NCBI RefSeq assembly: GCF_014648915.1
Contig: NZ_BMSA01000002.1
Span: 620,001 to 684,000, forward strand
Reading direction: 5' to 3'
Source: Streptomyces phaeofaciens
Lineage (GTDB): Bacteria; Actinomycetota; Actinomycetes; Streptomycetales; Streptomycetaceae
DNA length: 64,000 bases
Shown here one piece after another: positions 1-11,500 of the stretch. Positions within the stretch are counted from its first letter, which is position 1, and the number at the start of each line of letters is the position of its first letter. Position numbers and translations under genes: made by a program. Below the pieces are notes generated by a model, which did no database searches, was not told where the DNA came from, and saw only the letters and a program-made list of their open reading frames with translations.

Positions 1-62
1 CGGTCACAGACAGGGTGCCGGTCGGGCGCGAAGGCTGGGGGAAACGGAAGGAGCCCCTCGCG

Positions 63-803
63 GTGGAACGCAGCAGCCCGGCTCCTCCCGGCGTGTCCCG
101 ACCGCTGGACGGCATCCCCCGTCAGCGCGCCCCGCGACCCGCCGAACCGCCCGCCGGAGGGGGCCCCCGCCGCCGACCCCGCGTCCCCGTCCCCTTCACC
201 CTTTCCTACGCCGCCGTCCTCGTCGTCACCTCCTGGGTCACCGCCCACCTCGACCCCGCGCTCGTGCACGCCCTCCACCAGGGCTCCAGCACCGATGTGG
301 CGCACCTGCTGCGCGCACCGGTCCTGGTGCTGGTGGCCAGCGCGCTCTGGGTGGCCGGCGGGATCCTCTCGCCGTTCACGCTCGGCTTCCTGCTCGTGCT
401 CGGCGCGCTGGAACGGCGCCTCGGCGGCGTCCGTACGGCCGTCGTCTTCCTGGTCGGGCATGTCCTGGCCACCCTCGCCACCGAGGTCCCGGTGGGACTG
501 GCCGTGCTGGTGGGCCATCTTCCCGACAGTTCGTTGCACCGCCTCGACTACGGCATCAGCTTCGGCGTGGCCGCGAGCGTCGGCGCCCTCGCGGGCCTGC
601 TGCGGCCCTGGCTGCGGTGGCCGCTGCTCGCCGCCTTCGGCGGGATGCTCGCCCAGGACCTCCTCTCCTTCACCGACCCGATGACCGGCTGGGGACACCT
701 CATCGCCCTGGCGACCGGGATCGGGACCTGGCCGTGGGTCCGCCGCCGGGCCGCGGCACGCGAGCCGCGCGCGGGTGACGTGTCCGCGCGGCGCTCCGCC
801 TAG
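63..803 (+). CDS. Rhomboid-like integral membrane protein
   Basis: A 246-residue protein with a proline/arginine-rich N-terminal stretch followed by about six or seven hydrophobic segments. The start is the GTG at 63, preceded by an AAGGAG ribosome site at 47-52; an upstream in-frame GTG at 15 lacks a good site. The segment YGISFG and the later GHLIAL occupy the places of the Ser and His motifs of rhomboid intramembrane proteases, but the canonical GxSG is altered, so the protein may be a non-proteolytic rhomboid relative. It lies convergent with the sulfatase gene. The fold call rests on membrane layout and these two motifs only. Confidence 0.6.
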   Translation: MERSSPAPPGVSRPLDGIPRQRAPRPAEPPAGGGPRRRPRVPVPFTLSYAAVLVVTSWVTAHLDPALVHALHQGSSTDVAHLLRAPVLVLVASALWVAGGILSPFTLGFLLVLGALERRLGGVRTAVVFLVGHVLATLATEVPVGLAVLVGHLPDSSLHRLDYGISFGVAASVGALAGLLRPWLRWPLLAAFGGMLAQDLLSFTDPMTGWGHLIALATGIGTWPWVRRRAAAREPRAGDVSARRSA

Positions 804-889
804 TCCTCCCCTTCGGATCAGGCCGGCTCCGGTCCGCGGCGGACGGGCGTGCCGGACGCCGCGACCCCGGCAGAAGACCCTGAGGAGCC

Positions 890-2371
890 CTAGCCGCCCG
901 CGGCGGCCGCCCTCAGCCGGCGGGACAGCTCGGGGATCCGGAGCCGGGTCTCCCGCTCGGCGTCCGCGCCGTACAGCAGGTTGGTGAGCTGGTAGGGGTC
1001 GGCGCGCAGGTCGTAGTACTCCCGGAAGAGGACCTCACGGGTGCCCCGCGCCCGGCCGTCGGCGCCGAGGCGGCCGCGGTAGTACTCCGTGTACTGCTCG
1101 CCCTTCCCGACGTACGACGCCCAGGTGTGGATCGGCACCTTGTCCTGGCGGTTCCACCACCACTCGGCCAGCAGGTGCTCCCGGTCGTTGCGGGGGTCGA
1201 GGAGGGAGTGGCCGTCGTGCGGGGTGTCGGGGGTGACGCCGGCCGCCGCCAGCAAGGTCGGGGCGATGTCGACATGCCCGGTGAGCCGGTCGTCCCGGCT
1301 GCCGCGCGCGAGGCCCCCGGCCGGCCAGGACATCAGGAACGGCACCTCCAGGCTCGGCCGGTACGGCACCGACTTGCGCAGCCAGCCGTGATCGCCCCAG
1401 CACAGGCCGTGGTCGCTGGTGAACAGCACGAGGGTGTTGTCGAGCCGGCCCAGCTCGCGCAGCTTGTCCCGGAAGTCGCGCATCGCGTCGTCCACGGAGA
1501 GCAGGGTGCGCAGCTGGCGGGCGCGCAGGGCCCGGCCCTCGGCGAAGGAGTGGCGGGCGGCCCGCAGGAACGGAGGCTTGTCCGCCCGGCCGGTCTCCCG
1601 GACCGACGGCCTGCCGTCCCACTCCGGCACACGCGTGTACGCGTACCTCTCCTCCGGGATGTTCAGCTCGTGCGCCGCGCGCGGGGCGACGTACGCGAAC
1701 CAGGGGCGGGGGTCCGTGCGGGACCGCTCCATGAAGGCGAGGGCGCGGTTCCTGATGACGGTGGTGCTGTAGCCGGGGACGGTACGGACCGTCCCCTGGT
1801 CGTTGTAGTGGCCGTTCGTGTAGGCGACCGGCTCCTGGAGCAGCCACTCGTCGAAGTGCGGCGGGTTGTCCGCGGGGCGCCAGAAATTGAGGTACTTGCC
1901 GAACAGCCCGGTGCGGTAGCCGGCCTCGCGCAGGTGCCGCTGGACGGTGGTGCGCTGGTCCAGGTGGGCGGGGTGGCGGGTGTCGAGGACGCCGTGGTGG
2001 TGGGCGTACCGGCCGGACATGACCGAGGCGCGGGAGGGGGCGCACAACGGGGTGTTGGCGTGCGCGCGATCGAAGGCGACGCCGTCGCGGCCGAGCCAGT
2101 CGAGGGTCCGGCGCAGCGCCCAGTCGGTCTCCTTGGGCTGGTCGTCGGTGAGGACGAGGAGGATGTTGGGCCGGTGCTCGGCGCGCGGGCCGCCGCGGCG
2201 GGCGGCCGGCGACGGGGTCACGGCGGCCGGCACGTGCGCGCCGTCCTCGGCGCGGTGCGCGCGGACGGCCACCGGGACCGCGACCGCCGCCGCGGCGATC
2301 GCGGTGGCTCCGGCGACCAGTGCCCGGCGGTTCGGCCCACGGCCGCCCGTCCTGTCGGGTGCGTCGCTCAT
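890..2371 (-). CDS. Secreted sulfatase (alkaline phosphatase superfamily)
   Basis: Predicted 493-residue hydrolase of sulfate esters. The start ATG at 2371 has a GGGGGA ribosome site just upstream; longer in-frame starts would run through the lon promoter. The N-terminus carries a twin-arginine motif (NRRALVAG) and an alanine-rich hydrophobic stretch, suggesting Tat export. The catalytic motif LCAPSRAS contains the Cys converted to formylglycine (CxPSR type), LTDDQP near residue 65 supplies metal-binding Asp residues, and TSDHG later supplies Asp/His ligands. The substrate cannot be read from the sequence. It is divergent from lon and shares a 250 bp intergenic region with it. Confidence 0.85.
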   Translation of the reverse strand: MSDAPDRTGGRGPNRRALVAGATAIAAAAVAVPVAVRAHRAEDGAHVPAAVTPSPAARRGGPRAEHRPNILLVLTDDQPKETDWALRRTLDWLGRDGVAFDRAHANTPLCAPSRASVMSGRYAHHHGVLDTRHPAHLDQRTTVQRHLREAGYRTGLFGKYLNFWRPADNPPHFDEWLLQEPVAYTNGHYNDQGTVRTVPGYSTTVIRNRALAFMERSRTDPRPWFAYVAPRAAHELNIPEERYAYTRVPEWDGRPSVRETGRADKPPFLRAARHSFAEGRALRARQLRTLLSVDDAMRDFRDKLRELGRLDNTLVLFTSDHGLCWGDHGWLRKSVPYRPSLEVPFLMSWPAGGLARGSRDDRLTGHVDIAPTLLAAAGVTPDTPHDGHSLLDPRNDREHLLAEWWWNRQDKVPIHTWASYVGKGEQYTEYYRGRLGADGRARGTREVLFREYYDLRADPYQLTNLLYGADAERETRLRIPELSRRLRAAAAGG

Positions 2372-2524
2372 GTCGTCCCCCTGGCCCCGTTGTGCCCGCG
2401 TTTCGGGCGGCTTGCTCACTGTGAACCGGCCAGCAGTGTGCGTGAGTTGCCTGTGAGTGCCGTTGCGGACGTGTGACGGGGATGACGGGGAATGGACGGG
2501 GCTCCCTTCTCCTTCTCCCTTCTG

Positions 2525-2542
2525 TGATCGCCCACAGCGAAC
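2525..2542 (+). promoter_or_regulatory. ClgR-type activator box upstream of lon
   Basis: The 18 bases fit the published ClgR consensus WNNWCGCYNANRGCGWWS at every position. ClgR activates clp and lon genes in Streptomyces, and the site lies about 80 bp upstream of the lon start codon, a sensible place for an activator. Site assignment is by pattern only. Confidence 0.6.
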
Positions 2543-2580
2543 GTGGGGCAGTTCCGGGAACATCCCGAGGCGCACATGCA

Positions 2581-2599
2581 TTGAGTCGGCATAGCTCAA
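2581..2599 (+). promoter_or_regulatory. HAIR (HspR-associated inverted repeat) at lon
   Basis: The inverted repeat TTGAGT-N7-GCTCAA lies 22 bp before the lon start. It closely resembles the HAIR consensus CTTGAGT-N7-ACTCAAG bound by the heat-shock repressor HspR. Streptomyces lon is a known HspR target, so the position and spacing agree with established knowledge. Confidence 0.75.
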
Positions 2600-2621
2600 C
2601 TTGACTGCCGAAGGGGAGATC

Positions 2622-5051
<2,430 letters not shown>

Positions 5052-5069
5052 CGGACGCCGCCGGAAGAA

Positions 5070-5112
5070 GGCGGGGCCCGGGCCTTCCGTGAGGGAGACT
5101 CGGGCCCCCGCC
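5070..5112 (+). terminator. Hairpin terminator after lon
   Basis: An inverted repeat with arms GGCGGGGCCCG and CGGGCCCCCGCC begins 18 bp after the lon stop. It is GC-rich without a clear T-tract, as is usual in Streptomyces. Confidence 0.6.
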
Positions 5113-5253
5113 GCACCCGGGCACGGCGGGGAACACCCAGGCAGCGCCCGGGGAGCGGCAGGGGGAGCACCAGAAGAACCCCCGGGAAAAGCATGGAAAG
5201 CTACGCACGTAGAGGAGCAGGCAGGTACGGGGAACCGGATCAGGGGTGCTGAC

Positions 5254-5730
5254 GTGCACGAGGACACACACGACGAGGGACACGAGGGCCGCGGGGGCGA
5301 GTCCACGGAGTTCCTCTCCCTGGAGCGGGAGCTGACGGTGCTGCTGCGCCGGGCCCGGGCCAATCAGGGCGAGATGGCCCGCGAGGTCCACCCGGACCTG
5401 GAGTCCGCCGCGTACGGCCTGCTCGTCCGGCTGGAGGAGTGCGGCCGGCAGCGGGCCACCGAACTGGCCGCCTACATCGGCGTCGGCAAGGCCACCATGT
5501 CCCGCCAGCTGCGCGCCCTGGAGCAGCTCGGTCTGGTGGCCCGCGAACCCGATCCGGCGGACGGCCGTGCCTGGCTCGTCGACCTGACCGAGGAGGGCCG
5601 CACCCGGGTGAGCCGGGTCCGTGAGGCCCGCCGAGAGCGGTACGTCCGCCACTTCTCCGACTGGGACCGCGGCGAGGTCGGCGAGCTGGCCCGGCTGCTG
5701 CACGAGCTGAACCGGGGCATGGAGAAGTAG
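5254..5730 (+). CDS. MarR-family transcriptional regulator
   Basis: A 158-residue winged-helix DNA-binding protein. The GTG at 5254 has an AGGGG site at 5242-5246. The helix-turn-helix is in the middle (ATELAAYIGVGKATMSRQL), followed by a wing with the typical DPADGRAWLVDLTEEG segment of the MarR family. The N-terminus is acidic and His/Glu-rich. The inducer and target genes are not evident; the gene lies downstream of lon in the same direction but behind a terminator, so it is probably transcribed separately. Confidence 0.85.
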   Translation: MHEDTHDEGHEGRGGESTEFLSLERELTVLLRRARANQGEMAREVHPDLESAAYGLLVRLEECGRQRATELAAYIGVGKATMSRQLRALEQLGLVAREPDPADGRAWLVDLTEEGRTRVSRVREARRERYVRHFSDWDRGEVGELARLLHELNRGMEK

Positions 5731-5769
5731 CCCGCCCCGGGGAAGATAAGGAAAGAAGGGGAGAGCCGG

Positions 5770-5829
5770 CCGGGCCCCTTGGGAGGCGACCGGGCCCCTC
5801 GGAAAACGGCCGGGCCCCTCGGGAAGCGA
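5770..5829. repeat. Three 20 bp tandem repeats between convergent genes
   Basis: Units start at 5770, 5790 and 5810, each beginning CCGGGCCCCT. They end just after the MarR stop and just before the PP2C-like stop, and the block can fold into GC-rich hairpins, so it may act as a bidirectional terminator. Confidence 0.7.
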
Positions 5830-5847
5830 CCCGGACCGGGCCCGGTC

Positions 5848-6636
5848 CTACAGCTCCACGTACACCGCGGTCGCGTCGTCGTGGGTCTTGGCGCTCCCCA
5901 GGAACGCCCGCTCCACCTCGTCCGCCCGCTCCAGCTCCCGTACGCGGTCCACCAGCGTCCGTGTCCCCTTCTCGTGGACGAGGGCGAACAGATCCGCCCA
6001 GTCGCCCTCGCGGAAGGTCTCCGTCCAGCGCGTCGCCCCGTCGGACAGCGCGGCCAGCGCGCCGACGTCCGCCCGTGGCACGCTCCCCGTCACCGCCCGC
6101 CCGGCCACCGCCGGGTCGGCCGCCGCGGTGAAGAAGCCGCCCTCCTTGTTGCGCAGCGTGCCGTCGACCGTCCCGGCGCTCCTCAGCAGGGCGCGCGGCA
6201 GCCGGGCCAGCCGGGTGTCCTGGACCGGGGTGACCGTGCCGCCGGGGGACGCCAGCAGCAGCGTCGCGTCGCACAGCACCAGGTACTCCACGGTGTCGGG
6301 CGACCAGCGGGCCATGGCCACGGTCGCCTGCGGTGTGCGTGGGTGAGAAAGGTCACAGGTTTCGGCGTGGGCCCCGGCGGTACGTGCGATGGCGAGCGAG
6401 AGGGCCTCGGCCAGCGGAACATCCGGGAGTGAAACGGTCAGTTCGGTCAGGGCCCCGCCCAGGCGTGCCGTGAACCAGGGGACCGAATGCAGACAGCCCG
6501 CGCCGTCCGGCGGCGGCGTCACTCCGTCCAGGAGGACGACCGAACCGCCCTGTCCGGAGACGGGAAGTCCGACACTCGCGAAGTCCTCGTCGGGGCGGGC
6601 CCGATCGCCCGGCTCCGACACAAGTTCCGTACGCAT
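5848..6636 (-). CDS. PP2C-like phosphatase domain protein
   Basis: A predicted 262-residue protein resembling PP2C-type Ser/Thr phosphatases. Supporting motifs are RPDEDF near the start, VVLLDGVTPP in place of the metal-binding DGxGG, ALSDGATR, and the C-terminal HDDATAVYVEL like the closing DDAT motif of the family. The internal order fits PP2C but the metal-site motifs are diverged, so catalytic activity is uncertain. The start at 6636 (MRTELVSEPGD) is preferred to one 16 codons upstream because the domain begins there; no strong ribosome site is visible. The gene is convergent with the MarR gene and divergent from the conservon. Confidence 0.55.
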   Translation of the reverse strand: MRTELVSEPGDRARPDEDFASVGLPVSGQGGSVVLLDGVTPPPDGAGCLHSVPWFTARLGGALTELTVSLPDVPLAEALSLAIARTAGAHAETCDLSHPRTPQATVAMARWSPDTVEYLVLCDATLLLASPGGTVTPVQDTRLARLPRALLRSAGTVDGTLRNKEGGFFTAAADPAVAGRAVTGSVPRADVGALAALSDGATRWTETFREGDWADLFALVHEKGTRTLVDRVRELERADEVERAFLGSAKTHDDATAVYVEL

Positions 6637-6993
6637 CCGGCCAGTCTGCACGACTGCTCCACCGCTTCCGCGAAAGGCCGGCATCGATTGCCGAACAGGC
6701 GTACCGGCGCAGGTCAGACGCCTGTTTTGGGAGGGATTGAAGCACTCCGGGAAGGCGTGGCGGCGAATACTGTCAAAGCCCGCCGCTCACGTCCAACCGG
6801 CCTGCCGAAGACGGCCGCTGCGCGCGCCAGAGGAACTTGCCCGTCAACTCCCCTCCGATGTTCACTCCTTCGGGTGGCGGGGCAGGCGATGCACGGCCCC
6901 TGCCCACCGGCACTGGGAGGGTCGGGGACCGAACCGGACGTACGCCTCGGTTGACGAAGCGTCACATCCGGCCCATGAGCACACGAGTCAGGA
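6637..6993. other. Intergenic region between the PP2C gene and the conservon
   Basis: About 357 bp of divergent intergenic DNA with no supported gene. A TTGACG hexamer at 6951-6956 followed 17 bp later by CATGAG is a weak promoter candidate for the conservon. Nothing else was recognised. Confidence 0.35.
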
Positions 6994-9900
6994 ATGCGAG
7001 CACCGGTGCAGAAAACGCGGCCTCGGCGCACAGGCAGGCAGACGGCCTCCGAGGGGGGCGCGGAGCGCACCCCTGTCGGCAAGGGCCGCCCGACCCATGT
7101 ACGCAACCGGCTGATCGTCGCCGTGGCCGTGGTGGCCGCCGCGATCGCCGGCGCCGGTGCCCCCGCACTCCTCACCGCCTCCGGGCAGCTGAAGGATTCG
7201 CAGGACCTGGTCACCCTGGCCGAGCAGACCCAGGACGCCCTCGCACTCGCCCAGTCCCTCGCGGACGAACGCGACGAGGTCACCGTCTACGTGGCGGCCG
7301 GCCGGCCCAAGTCCGGGACCCCGTCGACGCAGGGCAGCGCCCGGGTGGACCGCCAGGCACGCGAGCTGACCGCAGAGACGGAGACCTCCGCCGCGCTGCG
7401 CGAGGCACTCGACTCCATCGGGTCCGTGCGCCGCGGCGCGCTCACCGGTGAGGGCACCGCCCTGGAGGCCCACCAGGCGTACTCCAAGGTCATCACCGCG
7501 CTGCACGGGCTCGCCGAGCGCCTCGCGGAGCAGACGCCACCGCGCGCCGGCGCCGGCGCGCACGCCCTCGTCGCCCTCGACACCGCCGTCCAGCAGGCCT
7601 CCGCCACCCGCGGACTGCTGCTCGCCGCGCTCAACGTGCCGACCACCACCCGGTCCGTCCTCGACCCGGTCACCGGCCTGACGAGCACCGAGAAGGTCTC
7701 CTCCGAGGCCGACACCGAGCAGCGCGACGCCCTCACCGCCGCCGCCCAGCAGTCCCGCGTCCGCTCCGACGCGGCCCTCGCCGACTTCCGCGAGGGCGCG
7801 CCCGAGGACGCCGTGGACTCCTACGACTCCACGGTCACCGGCGGCGACGTCGACACCGCCGAGAAGTACCTCGCCGACCTCACCGACCAGCCCGAGCTGA
7901 GCGCCCGCGAACTCGGCACCAGCCTGAAGAAGCTGGACGCCGCGCTCTCCGCCCGTGTCGACCTGATGCGCGGCGCCGAGTCCTCCTCCTACAACCACCG
8001 CACCGAGGATCTCGCCCTGCTGCGCGACGACGACGTCACCGCGCTGGAGATCCGGGTCGCCCTGCTGGGTGCGCTGATGCTGCTCGCGGTCGCCGTCTCC
8101 ACCGGCATGGCCCGCAGCCTCACCCGCCCGCTCTCCGTGCTGCGCCGCGGCTCCGCCCGGCTCGCCGAGGCGGAGAACCCGGCCGCCGAGGAACCCGTCA
8201 CCTTCACCGGCCGCAACGACGAGTTCGCCCAGGTCGTCCGCTCCGTCAACGCCCTGCACGCGCACGCGCTCGCCGTCCACGAGCGGGTCGGCACGCTGGA
8301 GTCCGACCGCAAGCATCTCGTCGGCCAGCGCCAGCGGATGGCCGACGCCCGTGAGGAACTCCGCGCCGAACTCACTGACTCCGCCACCCAGCTGGAGCGG
8401 CTGCGGTCCAGCATCACCGGCACCTTCGTCAACCTCGCCCTGCGCACCCTCGGTCTCGTCGAGCGTCAACTCGCCGTCATCGAAACCCTGGAGGAGCGCG
8501 AGCAGGACCCCGACCGACTGGCCACCCTCTTCAAGCTCGACCACTTCGCCACGGTCATGCGCCGGCACAGCGAGAACCTCCTGGTCCTCGCCGGCACGGA
8601 ACACGTACAGCAGCACGCGGGCCCGATCCCGCTGGTGGACGTGGTCCGGGCGGCCGTCAGCGAGATCGAGCGGTACGAGCGGGTCCGGATCTCCTCCCTG
8701 CCCCCGCACGCGCATGTGGCCGGCTTCGCCGCGGACGACCTGAGCCATCTGCTCGCCGAACTCATGGAGAACGCCAGCTCGTTCTCCCCGCCCGACCTCC
8801 CCGTCGAGGTCTCCGGCTGGCTCCTGGAGAACGGCGAGGTCATGCTCTCCGTCCAGGACGAGGGCATCGGCATCCCGGGCGATCGCCTGACCCGGCTCAA
8901 CGGCCGCCTCACCGACTTCGACCCGGAGACCCCGTACGACCAGGAGGGCGAGGAAGGACTCGGCCTCGGCCTGTACGTCGTCGCCCGGCTCGCCCACCGG
9001 CACGGGGTGCGGGTGCAGTTGCGCGAGCAGAAGCAGGGCGGGGTGGCGGCCGTCGTCGTCCTGCCGACGTCGCTGCTCGCCGAGGCCCCGGCGGCCGCGG
9101 TCCCGTCCGCCGCGCCGGCCTCCGCCGCGGCCCCGTCCTTCTCCCTCCCCGGCGCCGACGCGGAGGCCAACTCCAACGTCCTCCCCGGCCGCCCGAAGCC
9201 CACCGCGGACCCCTTGGTCGCGCTGGCGGAGCAGGCCGTACAGGAGGCGACGGAGGAGGACGGCGAGAAGAACCCGCCGGAGCCCGCCACCGAGGCCACC
9301 ACCGAGGCCACCACCGAGGCCACCACTGGGACGCGCGCCGAGGCGCAGGCCGAGGCGTCGGCCGAGCCCCGCACGCAGACTTCGCCGGAGCCCCGCACGG
9401 AGACTTCGCCGGATCCGGACCCGGAGCCGGACCCGGAGCCCGAACCCGGTCCGGGTCCCGAGCCGGAGGCACCCGCCGCCTTCTCGCCCGAGACCACCAT
9501 GGAACTCCTGCTGCCGAGCCCGCGTGGGGACGCGGACGAGGCGCGGGTCGCCCCGGAGCCCGCGTCCGACGTCGAGGACGGCGTACGCAGCCCGGAGCAC
9601 AGCCGTGTCCCGGACGAGTCCGAGGAACGCGTCACCGACAAGGGTCTGCCCAAGCGCACACCCAGGATCACCACCCCCGCACAGACCCCGCGGCAGCGGA
9701 CCGGCTCGGTCGACGCCGACGCCCTCCGCCGTCGTCTGGGCGGCTTCCGCCGGGGGGCGGAGGCCGGTTACCGCGACGTAGAAGCGGAGATCGCCGAAAG
9801 GACGGGCCAGAACAAGGTTCCGTCACCTCAAACAGCTCAAGAAGCACACGCACACGCCGAAGAAGACACGGGGGGCACAGTCGAGGAGGCAAGCAGTTGA
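6994..9900 (+). CDS. cvnA: Conservon sensor kinase-like protein CvnA (nitrate/nitrite-sensing type)
   Basis: A 968-residue membrane sensor and first gene of a conservon. It has transmembrane helices at about 40-60 and 350-370 flanking an extracytoplasmic helical domain of the NIT type, a HAMP-like linker, a conserved HFATVMRRHSENLL stretch, and a HATPase domain with N-box ELMENASSFSPPD (about 588), DEGIGIPG and GEEGLGLGLY. The last 270 residues are low-complexity, with repeated EATT, EPRT and DPEP units. A GTG at 7006 is an alternative start. CvnA proteins are thought to signal to the small GTPase CvnD. The stop overlaps the start of cvnB. Confidence 0.85.
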   Translation: MRAPVQKTRPRRTGRQTASEGGAERTPVGKGRPTHVRNRLIVAVAVVAAAIAGAGAPALLTASGQLKDSQDLVTLAEQTQDALALAQSLADERDEVTVYVAAGRPKSGTPSTQGSARVDRQARELTAETETSAALREALDSIGSVRRGALTGEGTALEAHQAYSKVITALHGLAERLAEQTPPRAGAGAHALVALDTAVQQASATRGLLLAALNVPTTTRSVLDPVTGLTSTEKVSSEADTEQRDALTAAAQQSRVRSDAALADFREGAPEDAVDSYDSTVTGGDVDTAEKYLADLTDQPELSARELGTSLKKLDAALSARVDLMRGAESSSYNHRTEDLALLRDDDVTALEIRVALLGALMLLAVAVSTGMARSLTRPLSVLRRGSARLAEAENPAAEEPVTFTGRNDEFAQVVRSVNALHAHALAVHERVGTLESDRKHLVGQRQRMADAREELRAELTDSATQLERLRSSITGTFVNLALRTLGLVERQLAVIETLEEREQDPDRLATLFKLDHFATVMRRHSENLLVLAGTEHVQQHAGPIPLVDVVRAAVSEIERYERVRISSLPPHAHVAGFAADDLSHLLAELMENASSFSPPDLPVEVSGWLLENGEVMLSVQDEGIGIPGDRLTRLNGRLTDFDPETPYDQEGEEGLGLGLYVVARLAHRHGVRVQLREQKQGGVAAVVVLPTSLLAEAPAAAVPSAAPASAAAPSFSLPGADAEANSNVLPGRPKPTADPLVALAEQAVQEATEEDGEKNPPEPATEATTEATTEATTGTRAEAQAEASAEPRTQTSPEPRTETSPDPDPEPDPEPEPGPGPEPEAPAAFSPETTMELLLPSPRGDADEARVAPEPASDVEDGVRSPEHSRVPDESEERVTDKGLPKRTPRITTPAQTPRQRTGSVDADALRRRLGGFRRGAEAGYRDVEAEIAERTGQNKVPSPQTAQEAHAHAEEDTGGTVEEASS

Positions 9901-10418
9901 CCGCGCCCAGTACCTTCGGACTGAGCAGTGAAGCCCGTAACCTGCACTGGCTGTTGACCAACCTGGTGGAGGAGGTACCGGGCATCCAGTCCGTCGCGGT
10001 CGTCTCCTCCGACGGCCTGCTCCTGCTGTCCTCGGACCCAGGGCGCAACGACGAGGCCCGGCAGCCCAGAAGCGGCAAACCCACCGGCCCGCGCGGCTCG
10101 TCCGCCGACCTCGCCACCATCGTCTCGGGCATCGGCAGCCTCACCATCGGCGCCGCCCGGCTGATGGATTCCGGCGGGGTGAAACACACCATGATCGCCA
10201 TGGCGGAGGGCAGCCTCTTCGTGATGTCGATCAGCGACGGCTCCCTGCTCGGCGTCCACGGTGCGGCCGACTGCGACATGAGCGTCGTGGCCTACCACAT
10301 GGCCCTCTTCGTCGGCCGCGCCGGACATGTGCTCACGCCCGAACTCCGCAGCGAGCTGAGGAAATCCCTCGAATCCGAATCGGAGCCGGAGCCGGAGTCC
10401 GCGGGGAGCACCCGATGA
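9897..10418 (+). CDS. cvnB: Conservon roadblock/LC7 protein CvnB
   Basis: A 173-residue roadblock/LC7-domain protein, the class that regulates MglA-type GTPases. It uses a TTG start at 9897 that overlaps the cvnA stop (TTGA), with a GAGGAGG ribosome site at 9883-9889. The segment from LHWLLTNLV through VVSSDGLLLL and the later GGVKHTMIAM fit the family. The C-terminus is acidic (repeated EPE). The stop overlaps the cvnC start, so translation is probably coupled through the cluster. Confidence 0.88.
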   Translation: MTAPSTFGLSSEARNLHWLLTNLVEEVPGIQSVAVVSSDGLLLLSSDPGRNDEARQPRSGKPTGPRGSSADLATIVSGIGSLTIGAARLMDSGGVKHTMIAMAEGSLFVMSISDGSLLGVHGAADCDMSVVAYHMALFVGRAGHVLTPELRSELRKSLESESEPEPESAGSTR

Positions 10419-10846
10419 GCGGCGCTCAGGAGCGGCCGCGGCCCAGCAGGCCCCAGCTCCCCGTCCGCGGGGGCGACCGCAGGCCCGCGAGGGTCCGCCC
10501 CTACTCGCTCACCGGCGGCCGCACCCGCTTCGGTCACGTCCTCCTCGTGGAGACCTTCGTGGCGGCGCTCGAAGCCCCCGAGGAGCGCAAGGAACTGACG
10601 AACGGTTCCCTCAGGTCCGTCGTGATGCCGGAACTGCGGGCCATCGTCGAACTGTGCCGCCGTATGCGCACGGTGGCCGAGATCGCCGCGCTGCTGAAGA
10701 TGCCGCTCGGCGTGGTCCGCGTCCTGCTGAGCGACCTCGCCGACCAGGGAAAGATCCGTGTGTACGGCACCGGTACCGCTCACGGTACGGGCCGTCCCGA
10801 CCGCGCTCTGCTGGAAAGGGTGCTGAGTGGACTCCGTCGTCTCTGA
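10415..10846 (+). CDS. cvnC: Conservon DUF742 protein CvnC
   Basis: A 143-residue DUF742 protein. It begins at an ATGA overlap with cvnB. Family features include RPYSLTGGRT near residue 30, the central ELRAIVELCRRMRTVAEIAA, and a winged-helix-like C-terminal half (LPLGVVRVLLSDLADQG type). CvnC proteins accompany CvnB and CvnD in every conservon; their biochemical role is not settled. The 3' end overlaps cvnD by 20 bp. Confidence 0.88.
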   Translation: MSGAQERPRPSRPQLPVRGGDRRPARVRPYSLTGGRTRFGHVLLVETFVAALEAPEERKELTNGSLRSVVMPELRAIVELCRRMRTVAEIAALLKMPLGVVRVLLSDLADQGKIRVYGTGTAHGTGRPDRALLERVLSGLRRL

Positions 10847-11477
10847 CGCCGCCTCCTCCTTTGGCGTCACCCCTCTCGTCGCACCCGAGCCCGACGAGAC
10901 CCTCCAGCCCTGGCAGACGGACCGCACCCGTGCCCCGATAGCCACGAAGATCGTGGTGGCGGGCGGCTTCGGGGTCGGCAAGACCACCCTCGTGGGCACC
11001 GTCTCGGAGATCGAGCCCCTCCAGACGGAGGCGCTGATGACCGAGGCCAGCGAGGAGACCGACGACCTCACCGGTACGCCCGAGAAGACCACCACCACGG
11101 TGGCCATGGACTACGGCCGCCTCACGCTCGACGACGACCTGGTGCTCTACCTGTTCGGCACGCCGGGCCAGCAGCGGTTCTGGTTCATGTGGGACGACCT
11201 GGTGCGCGGTGCGATCGGCGCGGTCGTGCTGGCCGACACCCGCCGGCTCAAGGACTGCTTCCCCGCGCTGGACTACTTCGAGAGCTGCGGGCTGCCGTAC
11301 GTCGTCGCCGTCAACCACTTCACCGGCAGCGAGCTGTTCGAGCCGGACGACGTGCGGGAGGCGCTGACGATCCCCCCGCACATACCTGTCATGATCATGG
11401 ATGCGCGACGCCGGATCTCGGTGATCGAGACCCTCCTGGCCCTGGTGGGCCACGCGCTGGACGAAACCCCCGAGTAG
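10827..11477 (+). CDS. cvnD: Conservon MglA-like GTPase CvnD
   Basis: A 216-residue small G protein. The GTG at 10827 follows a GGAAAGGG site. The P-loop GGFGVGKTT lies near residue 52, the switch region TTTVAMDYGR and the G3 element LFGTPGQQRF follow, and the base-recognition loop is the shortened VAVNHF in place of NKxD, as is common in CvnD proteins. It is expected to act as the output switch controlled by CvnA/B/C. The monooxygenase gene follows 23 bp later in the same direction. Confidence 0.9.
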   Translation: MDSVVSDAASSFGVTPLVAPEPDETLQPWQTDRTRAPIATKIVVAGGFGVGKTTLVGTVSEIEPLQTEALMTEASEETDDLTGTPEKTTTTVAMDYGRLTLDDDLVLYLFGTPGQQRFWFMWDDLVRGAIGAVVLADTRRLKDCFPALDYFESCGLPYVVAVNHFTGSELFEPDDVREALTIPPHIPVMIMDARRRISVIETLLALVGHALDETPE

Positions 11478-11500
11478 TCCCCCTTAGGAGCCATCCCCGC

